The notes: a model not told the origin generated them from the sequence alone. 64,000 nucleotides of DNA from Myxococcus stipitatus (GCF_021412625.1 NZ_JAKCFI010000006.1:248001-312000), one strand, 5' to 3'; positions 23,345-40,080 are shown, counted from the stretch's first letter. Made by a program: numbers and translations.

Positions 23345-25642
23345 ATGGAACCCGTCCGCGCGCTTCCCCTCGCCTGGCTCCTGGTGGCCAGCCTCGCCTC
23401 CGCGGCGCCCGTCATCCAGGTGCCCGAGGGCGGGGGAATCGTCCCGGTCATCTCCAAGGGCGTGGTGTGTGGCTCCCTCCGGACGGGCTGGGCGCTGTCC
23501 GAGGACCGCCGCTCGGTGCGCCCGCCCGCGCGCGTGGAGCAGGAGGACGCGCGCATCCAGGAGCTGAAGGTGGCGCCCACCGCCGCCCAGTGCGACACCA
23601 CCGAGGAGCGCGTCACCGTCATCGCCACCGGCCCCTTCCCGCGCATCGACGCCAACGGCACGTCGTTCTACCCGGACGAGGGCCGCGTGGAGCTCAAGGG
23701 CCACGGGCTGGAGCAGGTGGGCGTCGCCTGGAGCGCGCCGCCGCCGCGCGGGGCGGAGGACCAGCCGCCCCGGGTGGGCCAGGAGGCCTGCCTCGCCCCC
23801 AGCGCCGAGCGCGGACTGGCCACCTGCACCGTGCCGCTCGCGCGCAACCTGCCCACCAGCGCGTCGCTGTCGTGGACGCCGCCCTACGGCCGCAGCGGCC
23901 CGGACGTCACCACCTACGACGCCGCCGGCAACCTCGTCGCGCCGGAGACCTTCCGCCTGCGCCCCGGCCGCATCATCCTCACCCAGCCGCTCATCCAGTC
24001 GGAGGGCGTGGACGTGTCGCGGGGGCCGGGCACCGTCGTCATCAACCACTCGGAGGCGCTGGCGTCGGTGGAGTGCGGCGGCTCCGTGCGCTGCGAAATC
24101 AACGAGGGCAGCATCTCCCTGCGCAACGTGCCGGGCGTGGACGTGAGCGTGACGCTGCGGCTGCGGCTGGCGCCCCGCATCTACTTCGCGCGCGGCGAGG
24201 TCATGGAGCAGGTGCTCGTCCAGACGCTGCCGGTGCTGGCGTGCCCGCTCACCGCGGTGGAGGGCACGGTGCTGCGCGACGCGGAGAACGCCGCGTTCGT
24301 CGTGCGGCTGGACCCGTCCTGCCAGCACGACCCGCGCAAGCTGCTGTGGTCGGTGAACGACCAGCGCGCGCGGGTGGAGCGCGTGGTGAAGGCGCAGGAC
24401 GGCGTCTACGCCATGCTGCGCACCGGCGGCACCTCCGAACAGCAGGTCACCATCACCGCGCAGACCTCCCGCGTGGAGGGCTCCGTCGTCGCGTCCGAGA
24501 CGACGAAGACGCAGCCGGTGCCCGTGCCGCGCGCGTCCCTGGACCTGGAGGACCAGGGCCCCATCGACTTCATCCCCATCAACCGCCCCGCCGAACTGCA
24601 CGTGGCCTCCAGCGGCGAGCAGGGCCGCTTCGTTCCCCGCCCCATCCCCGGCGCCTACAGCGTCACGTCGAAGGACGGCACCACCCTCATCCAGGGCGAG
24701 CCCACCGCCGGCGGCTTCGTGTCCCTGCGCTTCGGCTACCAGCTGCCCACGCTGCCCGGGGAGCTGGCCACCACGGACCTGGTCGTCGTCAGCGAGCGGA
24801 TCCAGCGCTCCGTGCGCGAGGCCAGCGTGCCCATCCAGGTGGAGAGCGTGGTGGAGTTCGTCTGCGCGGACAAGGACGGCGGCGACCAGGTGCTCGAGCC
24901 CAGCCGGCCGCACCGCATCCCCTACGCGATGCGCGACACCTGCCGCGTCATCATCCACCGCCAGCGCCTCAAGCCCGAGCAGGGCAACCAGGAGATCGTC
25001 CTGCGCATCGACGTCACCAAGCCCGACGGCGCCACGCGCTCGGAGAGCCACGTGGAGCAGCGCATGCTGCTGCGGCCCCAGGGGGAGTCGCGCACCATCC
25101 CCGTGCCGGGGCAACTGGGGCAGTACGACCGCATCCTCGTGCAGGTGTCGCTGGTGGCGGACGAGTCGCGCTACGCGCTGAGCACGGAGAACCGCTCCGG
25201 CCTGCCCTCGGCGCAGTGGACGGCCATCGTCTCCGGCGGGCGCTTCCGCCTCTACACCACCGCCACCATCCCCGCGGGCCTCTACCGCGCGACGGAGCCC
25301 AGCGGACAGCTCATCCTCAACTTCGGCGTGGTGTCGCGCCTGGCGCTGCTCAACAACGAGGGCCAGGAGCGGCTGCTCGGCATCGAGATGGGGCTGATGG
25401 GCATGGGCCTCATCCCCCAGTCCGGCGACATCGAGTTCCCGCCGACGCTGGCCGTGGTGCTGGGGCTGAGCCTGCGCGTGCCCATTGGCCCGGGCGCCGC
25501 GGTGGGCGCGCAGGCGTGGGTGGCGCGCGAGTTCCGCGACGACGTCACCCGCAGGTCGGACGGCGCCGTCGTCCCCTCCAGCCGCTGGTCCTTCATCTTC
25601 GGACCCAGCATCTCCGTGGGCAACGTGGGCTTCAACCTCTGA
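23345..25642 (+). CDS. Large secreted/outer-membrane protein of unknown function
   Basis: 765 residues. Signal peptide MEPVRALPLAWLLVASLASA. The body is beta-rich with several Ig-like stretches and six scattered cysteines (e.g. VCGSLRTGW, EACLAP, VECGGSVRCEIN). The C-terminal ~150 residues (LILNFGVVSRLALLNN, LGIEMGLMGMG, AVVLGLSLRVPIGPGAAVG, SISVGNVGFNL) have the alternating pattern and final Leu of outer-membrane beta-strands. I infer an outer-membrane or surface protein; no family recognised. ATG 23345 precedes the signal directly. Convergent with the sensor kinase downstream (20-bp gap). Confidence 0.7.
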   Translation: MEPVRALPLAWLLVASLASAAPVIQVPEGGGIVPVISKGVVCGSLRTGWALSEDRRSVRPPARVEQEDARIQELKVAPTAAQCDTTEERVTVIATGPFPRIDANGTSFYPDEGRVELKGHGLEQVGVAWSAPPPRGAEDQPPRVGQEACLAPSAERGLATCTVPLARNLPTSASLSWTPPYGRSGPDVTTYDAAGNLVAPETFRLRPGRIILTQPLIQSEGVDVSRGPGTVVINHSEALASVECGGSVRCEINEGSISLRNVPGVDVSVTLRLRLAPRIYFARGEVMEQVLVQTLPVLACPLTAVEGTVLRDAENAAFVVRLDPSCQHDPRKLLWSVNDQRARVERVVKAQDGVYAMLRTGGTSEQQVTITAQTSRVEGSVVASETTKTQPVPVPRASLDLEDQGPIDFIPINRPAELHVASSGEQGRFVPRPIPGAYSVTSKDGTTLIQGEPTAGGFVSLRFGYQLPTLPGELATTDLVVVSERIQRSVREASVPIQVESVVEFVCADKDGGDQVLEPSRPHRIPYAMRDTCRVIIHRQRLKPEQGNQEIVLRIDVTKPDGATRSESHVEQRMLLRPQGESRTIPVPGQLGQYDRILVQVSLVADESRYALSTENRSGLPSAQWTAIVSGGRFRLYTTATIPAGLYRATEPSGQLILNFGVVSRLALLNNEGQERLLGIEMGLMGMGLIPQSGDIEFPPTLAVVLGLSLRVPIGPGAAVGAQAWVAREFRDDVTRRSDGAVVPSSRWSFIFGPSISVGNVGFNL

Positions 25643-25661
25643 GCCCGAGGGGCGGCGGGCC

Positions 25662-27644
25662 TCAGCTCGCCGTGCGACTGCTGGACGCGTGGTGCACGCC
25701 CACGCCGGGGGACTCCGTCTCGCGCGGCAGCCACACGTGGAAGGTGGAGCCCTGGCCGGGCACGCCCGGGGACTCCACCCAGATGCGGCCGCCGTGCTGT
25801 TCGACGATGCCCTGGCTGATGGTGAGCCCCAGCCCCAGGCCGCCGTACTTGCTGCCATGCGCGCGGCCGAAGCGCTCGAAGATGAGCCCCTGCTTCTCCT
25901 TGGGGATGCCCACGCCGCTGTCCTTCACGGACAGGTGCACGCCCGCCTTGCCCTCGCCGCCCAGGCGCACCAGCACCGCGCCGCCCTCCGGCGAATAACG
26001 GATGGCGTTGGACAACAGGTTGGTGAGCACCTGGTCCAGGCGCCCCCGGTCCCATGTGCCCACCAGGTGCTCGGGCGTCTCCACCTGGATTTCGTGCCCC
26101 TGCGACAGCACCGCCATGCGGTCGCGCGTCTCCTGCACCAGCTGGCTCAGGTCGAACTTCTCCAGCTCCAAGGACAGCCGCCCCGCCTGGAGCCGGCTGA
26201 TGTCGAGCAGGTCCTCCACCAGCTTCGCCATGCGGTCGATTTGACGGTTGATGATCTTCAGCGACTTGCCCGGCCCGGCCTCCGTCTCGCCGCCCAGCTT
26301 GAGCAGCGCCAGGTGCGCGTGGCCCTTGGCCGCCGCCAGCGGGGTGCGCAGCTCGTGGCTCGCCGCCGCGAGGAACGCGTCCTTGGCCTCGCTGGCCAGC
26401 CGCAGCGCCGTCTCCGCGCGCTGGCGCTCGGTGATGTCGCGGGCCACGGAGATGAAGCGCCCCATGCCCTCGTCCGCCGCCACGTACTGGAGCACCACCT
26501 CCACCGGCACCTCGCTGCCGTCGCGGCGCCGGTGCGTGGTGGAGTACGTCTGGCTGGGCAGGGTGCCGCTGACCAGCGGCGCCAGCAGCTTGCGGAACCC
26601 CGCCTCGTCGAACGCGCTCTCCACCTCCAGCACGGACAGCCCCACCAGCTCGTCCACGGCGCCCGCCAGCTGCTTGGCCGCGCCCACGTTGGCGTAGGTG
26701 AGCGTGAGCGAGTCCGGGGAGAACATCAGGACGCAGTCCAGCGTCGCGTCCAGCGTCATCTTGAAGCGCCCCAGCGCCTCCTCCGCCCGCCGCTTGTCGT
26801 CGATGTCCGTGGCCACGGCGATCCACCCCACCACCCGGCCCAGCTCGTCGCGCTCGGGCACCGCGCGCGCCAGGTGCCAGCGGTACACGCCGTCGAAGCG
26901 GCGCAGCCGGAACTCGCGCTCCACGCGCTGACCGGTGCGGATGGCCAGCTCCCACGCCGTGCGCATCTCCTCCCGGTCCACCGGGTGGACGAACTCCAGG
27001 AAGGCGTTGAGCGACAGCGGCTGGTCCTCGCGGATGCCCGTGTAGTCGCGCCCCGCGCGGTTGGCGTAGGTGAAGGCCCCGTCCGCGCTCGCCGCCCACA
27101 TCACCTCTGGCAGGGACTCCGTCAGCCGGCGGTAGCGCAGCTCGCTCTGGCGCTCCACCGCCTCCCGCTCGCGCTGACGCAACAGCGCCGCCTGCCGCTG
27201 GATTTGTTGTTCCTTGAGGAACAAATCCACGAAGACGCTGACCTTCGAACGGAGGATTTCCGGGTCGAACGGCTTGAGCAGGTAGTCCACCGCGCCGTGG
27301 GCATAGCCCTTGAAGATGTGGGCGGCGTCCCGGCTGAGGGCGGTGAGGAAGATGATGGGAATGGTCCGGGTCCGCTCCCGCTGCTTGATGATGCTGGCGG
27401 TCTGGAAGCCGTCCAGGCCCGGCATCTGCACGTCCATCAGGATGACGGCGAAGTCCCGCTGGAGCAGGAACTTGAGGGCCTCCTCGCCGCTCGTGGCCTT
27501 GACCAGTTCCTGCCCCAGGGGCTCGAGGATGGCCTCCAGCGCCAGCAGGTTGGACGGGTGGTCGTCCACCATCAGGATGCTCGCCCGGGGACGCGTGAGG
27601 CCGTCCTGGGGGCGTTCGGCGGAGTTGTGTTCGCTAGGCGTCAT
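25662..27644 (-). CDS. Receiver-PAS-PAS histidine kinase
   Basis: 660 residues. N-terminal receiver domain (~20-135: ILMVDDHPSN, phospho-acceptor Asp71 in VILMDVQMPGLDG, Lys in YLLKPFDP), coiled linker, two PAS domains (~170-290 and ~295-405, with a PAC-like FISVARDITERQRAE), HisKA with [19 protein letters not shown] (phospho-His about 430), and HATPase_c with LSNAIRYSPEGG, DSGVGIP, GLGLGLTISQGIV. Soluble, no transmembrane part: it reads another kinase's signal through its own receiver. It lies 116 bp downstream of the giant poly-HAMP kinase in the same direction and may be cotranscribed and phosphorylated by it (inference). ATG 27644 has no strong ribosome site. Confidence 0.92.
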   Translation of the reverse strand: MTPSEHNSAERPQDGLTRPRASILMVDDHPSNLLALEAILEPLGQELVKATSGEEALKFLLQRDFAVILMDVQMPGLDGFQTASIIKQRERTRTIPIIFLTALSRDAAHIFKGYAHGAVDYLLKPFDPEILRSKVSVFVDLFLKEQQIQRQAALLRQREREAVERQSELRYRRLTESLPEVMWAASADGAFTYANRAGRDYTGIREDQPLSLNAFLEFVHPVDREEMRTAWELAIRTGQRVEREFRLRRFDGVYRWHLARAVPERDELGRVVGWIAVATDIDDKRRAEEALGRFKMTLDATLDCVLMFSPDSLTLTYANVGAAKQLAGAVDELVGLSVLEVESAFDEAGFRKLLAPLVSGTLPSQTYSTTHRRRDGSEVPVEVVLQYVAADEGMGRFISVARDITERQRAETALRLASEAKDAFLAAASHELRTPLAAAKGHAHLALLKLGGETEAGPGKSLKIINRQIDRMAKLVEDLLDISRLQAGRLSLELEKFDLSQLVQETRDRMAVLSQGHEIQVETPEHLVGTWDRGRLDQVLTNLLSNAIRYSPEGGAVLVRLGGEGKAGVHLSVKDSGVGIPKEKQGLIFERFGRAHGSKYGGLGLGLTISQGIVEQHGGRIWVESPGVPGQGSTFHVWLPRETESPGVGVHHASSSRTAS

Positions 27645-27760
27645 TGAAATAGGAGCGAGGTATGCCCCGACCGTTCACTGGCCGGACAGGCTAGGCGCGC
27701 TCCCGACCGGACCCAAGTCCGCCGGGAACGAGCCGTGCGCTAGCCATCATTCAGGACCTT

Positions 27761-35197
<7,437 letters not shown>

Positions 35198-35398
35198 GAG
35201 GAGAACCCTTCTGATCGGGATGAGCGCCGCGCACATGCGTCGCGCGGCGGACGGGCGGACCCGAATGTCCTGTGAGTTCGCGGGCTTGTCGATTCAAAGC
35301 CGGGAACACCAGGGGGTTCCGTCCGGTACTGAACCATCGCACGCCTGCCCCCGCGACCCGGCGTGAAGGCCCGTGACGGAGAGCCTCTGTGCAACATC

Positions 35399-36289
35399 TC
35401 AGGGCGGCGGCGCCGTGCAGGGAAAACCGTCGCAGCCCTGGACGTAGAGCGACCGGCTGCCCAGTCTGCGAGCCGGCGTGAGCGAGCGCCCCCCGGGTGT
35501 TTCCTCCAGCCCTCCGGTCCGCACGTCGAGCGTGAAGGACGGCGCCCCGGTCGGGGCGCAGCCGATCAACAAGCGCTCCGGTGCGTCCAGCCACCACACC
35601 GTCTCGACGGGGCACGAGGGCCGCACCTCGTAGGGAGCGAGGGTCCTGGCGTCGTACACGCGCAAGGTGCCCTCGGAGAGCACGGCGGCGAGGGTGTTGT
35701 CGGCGCCCACGAACAGCCGGCCCCCACCTGGAGGGACCTGCGTCTGGCCGAGCAGCGCGCCGTCCGCCGCGACGGAGACGAGTTGGCCGGAGACGTCGAG
35801 CGCCAGCACGCCTTGCGCATGTCCGGCCAGGGCCACGGGGGCGAAGTCGCCCACGGGCTTCAGGGCGCGGCCGTCCTCGCGCAGCAGGCGCGCGCCCGTG
35901 GCGACCCACAGCCGGTTGGCGCCGTCGAAGGTGACGGCGAGGATGCCGGCCACGTCCCGCTGCGTGGCGACGCGGTCGGGGCCGCACACGGCGACGCGGT
36001 GCGAGTCATAGACGGCGGCGCGCGACGCGTCCGGAGAGACGGCCCAGCCCAGCCGCGCCTCGGGGAGCGCCTGCCCGAGGCAGTGGTTGAGCGCGCCGAA
36101 GTTCGGGTCGGTGGTGGGCGACGAAATCAGGTAGGGCAGGCTCGCGGTGGCGACGTAGAGCAGCAGGCCCAGCGACGCGGCGGTGGCCAGCGTGAGGGGC
36201 CAGGGTCGCAGGCTGCGCGCGCGGGTGTTCCGCGCGGGGGCTCGCGCGTTCCTCCTTCCCGTGGTCACCGGGCTCTCGCGTCCACTCAC
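35399..36289 (-). CDS. Membrane-anchored protein with propeller-like repeats, function unknown
   Basis: 296 residues. Short basic cytoplasmic N-terminus (TGRRNARAPARNTRARSLRP), one transmembrane segment (WPLTLATAASLGLLLYVATA), then an extracytoplasmic domain with repeated short beta-blade patterns such as AVSPDASRAAVYDSHRVAVC, ILAVTFDGANRLWVATGARL, VLALDVSGQLVSVAADGALL and LRVYDARTLAP. This looks like a WD40/YncE-type propeller, so a binding protein rather than an enzyme. GTG 36289 is chosen for GAGG seven bases upstream and because coding-like sequence begins there. No family name can be given. Divergent from the GT51-like gene. Confidence 0.65.
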   Translation of the reverse strand: MSGRESPVTTGRRNARAPARNTRARSLRPWPLTLATAASLGLLLYVATASLPYLISSPTTDPNFGALNHCLGQALPEARLGWAVSPDASRAAVYDSHRVAVCGPDRVATQRDVAGILAVTFDGANRLWVATGARLLREDGRALKPVGDFAPVALAGHAQGVLALDVSGQLVSVAADGALLGQTQVPPGGGRLFVGADNTLAAVLSEGTLRVYDARTLAPYEVRPSCPVETVWWLDAPERLLIGCAPTGAPSFTLDVRTGGLEETPGGRSLTPARRLGSRSLYVQGCDGFPCTAPPP

Positions 36290-36431
36290 GACCGCACCTC
36301 GCGACGTCACCGCCGTCCGCGCCCCACCCCAGGCATAGCGCCGTGCCTCCCCGGGAGCCACCCACCCGGAGACACACCCAGGACAACACAGAACCGCGGC
36401 GGGTGCCCATATGCCCTGGTCCGGAGGCTGC

Positions 36432-37223
36432 ATGACGGCCCGGCCCATGCGACGCGAAAACTCCTGGCGACTGCGCCTGTGTCTCTGGGGCCTCATCCTC
36501 GTGTTTCCGCTGGCCGCCATCGAGTGGCTCTATCGCCACACCCTCGCCCTGGTGCCGGAGCTGCCCGCGAAGCCCGCGTGGGAGATGAGCTCCGCCGAGC
36601 AGCTCCGCCGCGACTGGTGGCTGGCCATGGACAGTCGCCGCGCCGAGGTCGACCCCATCTGGCCCTGGACCGTCGCCTTCATCGTGCTGAAGGTCACGCT
36701 CGTCGGCGACCGCTTCGAGGGACCGGCGGGGATGCACCTGACGGACCGCGCCGCTAGACGCTGCCTCGCGAACACGCGGCTCCCACATCTGCCCTGGCTG
36801 GGCCGGCGCATCGCCCTGAGCATCTGGTTCTCCCGGCACTGGAGCGCCGGGGAGCTCATGACGGAGGAGCTCTCGCACCTGTCCGTGGGCGGTCACATCG
36901 TCGGCGCGAGGGAGGTGGCGCGCGCTCTCTTCGGAAAGGAGTGGGCGGAGCTGTCCGCCGCGGACGTGGCCCTGCTCAAGACACTCCACGAGTTGCCGCG
37001 CCAGCGCAGGAACCCTTGGTGCGGCCTCCACCTGGGACACATCCACCGCCGCAGGGACTGGCTGCTGCGTCACCTCGAGGCCGCTGGTGGACTGTCCGAA
37101 CGAGACTTCGCGGTGGCACTCCGCTCACAGCTCGTGTTCGAGCCGGCGTTCCCGGACTGGCCGCCCTGCACCTCGACCCGACTCCAGAGCGAGGAGCCCA
37201 GCGAGGCCCCCATGGTCCGGTGA
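36432..37223 (+). CDS. Degenerate GT51 (PBP transglycosylase-like) membrane protein
   Basis: 263 residues. N-terminal membrane anchor (LRLCLWGLILVFPLAAIEWL), then a domain aligning with peptidoglycan glycosyltransferases: LGRRIALSIWFSRHWSAGEL matches the LRKLREAxLALWLERRLSKxEIL block, and HIVGAREVARALFGKEWAEL then SAADVALLKTLHELP with RRNPW match the YGVEAAAxxYFGKxxxELTLAEAALLAGL...NP block. The catalytic EDxxFxxH region is replaced by LKVTLVGDRFEGPAGM, without the usual Glu-Asp pair, so activity is doubtful. It may be a regulatory or scaffold pseudo-enzyme of wall synthesis. ATG 36432 has GGAGG four bases upstream. Confidence 0.68.
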   Translation: MTARPMRRENSWRLRLCLWGLILVFPLAAIEWLYRHTLALVPELPAKPAWEMSSAEQLRRDWWLAMDSRRAEVDPIWPWTVAFIVLKVTLVGDRFEGPAGMHLTDRAARRCLANTRLPHLPWLGRRIALSIWFSRHWSAGELMTEELSHLSVGGHIVGAREVARALFGKEWAELSAADVALLKTLHELPRQRRNPWCGLHLGHIHRRRDWLLRHLEAAGGLSERDFAVALRSQLVFEPAFPDWPPCTSTRLQSEEPSEAPMVR

Positions 37224-37333
37224 CTCCAGGCCGTGCGGCCGTGCTGCCGCCCCCGCAGCTGGTCCGCTCCTCGCTTGTCGTCGGAATCCGGGGTCCCACC
37301 TTTTCATCCGGTGCGAAGGGAAAGGAACCGACC

Positions 37334-38437
37334 ATGCGACTCGCTCTTGCCTCAGCGGCCCTGACTTTCAGCTTCCTGCTCTCCCCCGCGGCGCTCGCCC
37401 AGACCTCGGGCGGCGCGAGCGGAACGTCCACCCAGGGAACCGGGACCGGAGGTAGCTCGGATACGCAATCCGGCACCGGCGGCACCGGCACCTCCCAGTC
37501 CCCGAGCAGCGGCTCCACCGGGGGGACCTACTCGACCCCGCCTCAAGGCACCACCGGCACCCAGCAGCCGGACAACACAGGCACCGGCGGCGCGGGCACG
37601 AGCAATCCGGGCATGTACAACACCGGCACGGGCACTCCCGACGCAGGCGGCACCGGCGGCGCGGGCAACCAGGACATGAACAATCCCGGCATGGGCGCTC
37701 CCGACGCGGGCGGCACCGGTGGCGCGGGCAGCACGACCCAGCCCGGCACGGGCGGCTCCGACATCGACGGCACGGGCGGCGGCACGACCGGCTCGGGCAG
37801 CACCACGACGCCGGATACGAGCGGCACCGGCGGCTCGGGCACCACGAACCCGAACGATGGCACCAGCCCGAACATGGGCAGCCACACCCAGGCCAGCTCC
37901 GGCACCAGCACCAACCCTCGCGGCGCGGCGCGCGCCACGGACGAGCGCGCGCAGACGCGCAACGCGGACGCCCTCGCCTCGGGCAAGGCCGAGAGCCCCG
38001 AGGAGCTCACCGCCGAGGTCGCCCAGCTGCGCTCCGACGTCCAGCGCCTTCAACGCCAGGTGAACACCCTGCAGGGCGGGCACGCGGACAAGTCCGCCGA
38101 GCAGGGCACGGGAGGCTCGGGCAACACGTCGGCCAATCGCGGGGCGAACCCAGACAAGACAGTGGTGGCGTCGGTGGTGATGAGCGGGCAGGTCGCCTCC
38201 GCCCGCCAGGGGCGCGTCGTCGTGCGTGACGCGGAGAGCGGCGACCTCTACAACCTCCGCGTGGGCCAGGGCACCCAGGTCCTCCATGATGGCCAGCGCG
38301 TCTCCGCCGAACAGCTGCGCCAGGGCACGCCCATCCAGGCGTCCTACAACCTCGTCGCCAACGGCGACAGCTACGCGACCCGACTCCAGGTCGCCCCGAC
38401 ACGACAGCCCCGACAGGCGCCACCCACGCGCCGCTGA
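37334..38437 (+). CDS. Secreted Gly/Thr-rich low-complexity protein
   Basis: 367 residues. Signal MRLALASAALTFSFLLSPAALA, then ~180 residues of Gly/Thr/Ser/Asn low complexity with recurring (A/T)PDAGGTGGAG blocks, a coiled-coil segment (~220-250: ELTAEVAQLRSDVQRLQRQV), and a compact C-terminal domain (~285-355: VVASVVMSGQVASARQGRVV, LYNLRVGQGTQVLHDGQRVS) with an OB/SH3-like beta pattern. Surface or matrix protein by inference; no known family named. ATG 37334 with AAAGGAA upstream. Stands alone between the GT51-like gene and a convergent pair. Confidence 0.72.
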   Translation: MRLALASAALTFSFLLSPAALAQTSGGASGTSTQGTGTGGSSDTQSGTGGTGTSQSPSSGSTGGTYSTPPQGTTGTQQPDNTGTGGAGTSNPGMYNTGTGTPDAGGTGGAGNQDMNNPGMGAPDAGGTGGAGSTTQPGTGGSDIDGTGGGTTGSGSTTTPDTSGTGGSGTTNPNDGTSPNMGSHTQASSGTSTNPRGAARATDERAQTRNADALASGKAESPEELTAEVAQLRSDVQRLQRQVNTLQGGHADKSAEQGTGGSGNTSANRGANPDKTVVASVVMSGQVASARQGRVVVRDAESGDLYNLRVGQGTQVLHDGQRVSAEQLRQGTPIQASYNLVANGDSYATRLQVAPTRQPRQAPPTRR

Positions 38438-38483
38438 AGACACGCCGCGCGTCGCATCCAAGCGACACGCCCGGGACGCGGGC

Positions 38484-38789
38484 TCAGACTCCGCGCTCCC
38501 GGGCGAACCGCTCGATGCGCTGGATGGCCAGCTCCATCTTCTGGCGCGCGGAGCTGTTCGCGGAGTGGACGCGCAGGCGCGGCGGCACGAAGCCTCGCGT
38601 CGCCACCGCCTCCTCCAGCCACAGCAGGACGTCGTAGCCCGTACCGTGGTCGTCGTCCCCGAGGTCGTGGTCGAGGCTCAGCGCCTCCACCCCACCACCC
38701 TCGAGCAGGGCGATGGCCTCCTCGGGCCACCGCGCCGCGACCCAGCCCTCGGGCGTGGGACGCTCGTCATCCAGGTAGACCTTCCGCAC
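38484..38789 (-). CDS. Cyclic-phosphate-processing receiver-domain protein (cREC)
   Basis: 101 residues. KVYLDDERPTPEGWVAARWP, ALSLDHDLGDDDHGTGYDVL and RLRVHSANSSARQKMELAIQ are the hallmark blocks of the small receiver-like cREC family, placed by computational studies in systems that process cyclic phosphate or nucleotide ends. The acidic DDERP and the DHDLG motif correspond to receiver active-site positions. Cytoplasmic single domain. GTG 38789 with GGGGGA seven bases upstream; nothing upstream in frame resembles the family. The small gene at 38830 precedes it on the same strand (40-bp gap), so the two may be cotranscribed. Confidence 0.85.
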   Translation of the reverse strand: MRKVYLDDERPTPEGWVAARWPEEAIALLEGGGVEALSLDHDLGDDDHGTGYDVLLWLEEAVATRGFVPPRLRVHSANSSARQKMELAIQRIERFARERGV

Positions 38790-38829
38790 GGCCGTTCCCC
38801 CGGAGCGTGCCAGCCGGGCCTCCCCCGAC

Positions 38830-39063
38830 TCAGCGCTCGTCGCCGCCGGACGCCTTGCTCTCCGCCAGCTGACGCAGCTTCGCCGCGAAGGGGCTCTCCC
38901 CCTCCACGCGCGGAGGCCCACCCGCCAGCCGCTGCCGACGCGCCATCGCGAGCCCACCCTCCGCGGGCCCCTCCAGCGCCTCCTTCTCGTAGCGGTCCTG
39001 ACCCCCGAGCGCGCGTCCCACCGGACGGGCCGCGCTGATGCGACGCTGGGTATCCACGGGCAT
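38830..39063 (-). CDS. Small hydrophilic protein, unknown
   Basis: 77 residues (MPVDTQRRISAARPVGRALG...), charged, no membrane segment or signal, C-terminal helix FAAKLRQLAESKA. Accepted as real because of AGGAG eight bases before the ATG and its position in line with the cREC gene downstream. No family recognised; possibly an accessory or DNA/protein-binding peptide. Confidence 0.55.
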   Translation of the reverse strand: MPVDTQRRISAARPVGRALGGQDRYEKEALEGPAEGGLAMARRQRLAGGPPRVEGESPFAAKLRQLAESKASGGDER

Positions 39064-39105
39064 GGCTGGAACTCCTGCTCGAAAGCGACGTCCCCGGGTT
39101 CTACC

Positions 39106-39963
39106 TCACCCGACAGCCCCCGGGGAGCCCCTCCCCTCCCCCGGCGGCCAGGCCCCCTCGGGGTCCTCGAGGACGGCGCCGATGTGGCGCAGCACCCGCG
39201 CCACCAGCGTCACGTCGAGCAGGCGGGCGTCCCACGTGCAGGTGAGCGTCATCACCCATCCGGGCACGAGCGCGCCGGCCTCCACCACGGGCACGCGCCG
39301 CACCGAGCCCGGCGCCAGCACCAGCGGCACCCGCGTGTAGGGCGCCATCGCGACGAAGCCCCGCTCCAGCCCGAGCGAGCCCAGGCTCGTCACCACCACC
39401 GAGCCGAACGGGTCCCTCGGCATCCCCACCCAACGCAGGTCCACGTTCAGCGTGAACCAGACGAAGGACAACAGGCGCAGCACCAGGCCCATGAGGAAGC
39501 CGGGGACGAGGGACGAGCGGCGCTTGCCCCGCTCGATGACCGCGTCCTTGCGCGCGCGCACCTGCGCCACCCGCGACTCCAGCGCCCGCGCGAAGTCCTC
39601 CAGCGACAGGGTGTCCGCCCGGGGCACGGTGGCGGTGGTCAGGTCCGCGCGTCCGGAGGACTCGGGCTGCGCCACCAGGACACAGACGCCCACGTCCACG
39701 CGGTGGGCGGGCCGGCCCCAGCGCATCAGCACGTTGGCCTCGGGGTACAGGCGCAGGGCGTCCGCGGCGGCCTTGGCCACCAGGTGCGTGACGGTGAGGC
39801 GTTGGCCCGTGCGGGCGCGCCAGTCCTCGAGGAACGCGAGGGCGCGCTCCATGCGCAGCTCCAGCGTCCCATAGGCGCTCGGGTCCCGGGGGGCGCGCCA
39901 CGTCCCCAGGGCCAGCTTGCGGAAGACACCGGGAGGCGGTGCCGGCTGGAGGTCGAGGTTCAC
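39106..39963 (-). CDS. E2-type acyltransferase-like protein lacking the catalytic His
   Basis: 285 residues matching only the catalytic domain of 2-oxo acid dehydrogenase E2 (PF00198-like): ARTGQRLTVTHLVAKAAADA, YPEANVLMRWG, VDVGVCVLVAQPE, GSVVVTSLGSLGLERGFVAM, VPLVLAPGSVRRVPVV. There is no lipoyl domain. In true E2 enzymes the C-terminus carries DHRVVDG; here the aligned segment is WDARLLDVTL, so the catalytic His is Ala. A hydrophobic insertion (LVPGFLMGLVLRLLSFVWF, ~175-195) may be membrane-associated. Likely a pseudo-acyltransferase or a different acyl-transfer role. GTG 39963 start; ribosome site weak. No E1 or E3 genes nearby. Confidence 0.72.
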   Translation of the reverse strand: MNLDLQPAPPPGVFRKLALGTWRAPRDPSAYGTLELRMERALAFLEDWRARTGQRLTVTHLVAKAAADALRLYPEANVLMRWGRPAHRVDVGVCVLVAQPESSGRADLTTATVPRADTLSLEDFARALESRVAQVRARKDAVIERGKRRSSLVPGFLMGLVLRLLSFVWFTLNVDLRWVGMPRDPFGSVVVTSLGSLGLERGFVAMAPYTRVPLVLAPGSVRRVPVVEAGALVPGWVMTLTCTWDARLLDVTLVARVLRHIGAVLEDPEGAWPPGEGRGSPGAVG

Positions 39964-40080
39964 GCGGGGCCCGCTGGCTTCGCACGGAGCGCCCTGGCCT
40001 GCAACCCCACCCTGCGCGCGAAACGCCGCCCTGTTAGACAGGGGGCCACTGGACGCAGCACCCACCCCCGAGGCCCCGAC

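Noticed and set aside
23258-25858. Long minus-strand open frame (866 codons) opposite the large secreted protein
   Set aside because: Composition is a GC-skewed reverse shadow with no domains; the plus-strand frame has a signal peptide and beta-barrel-like strands.
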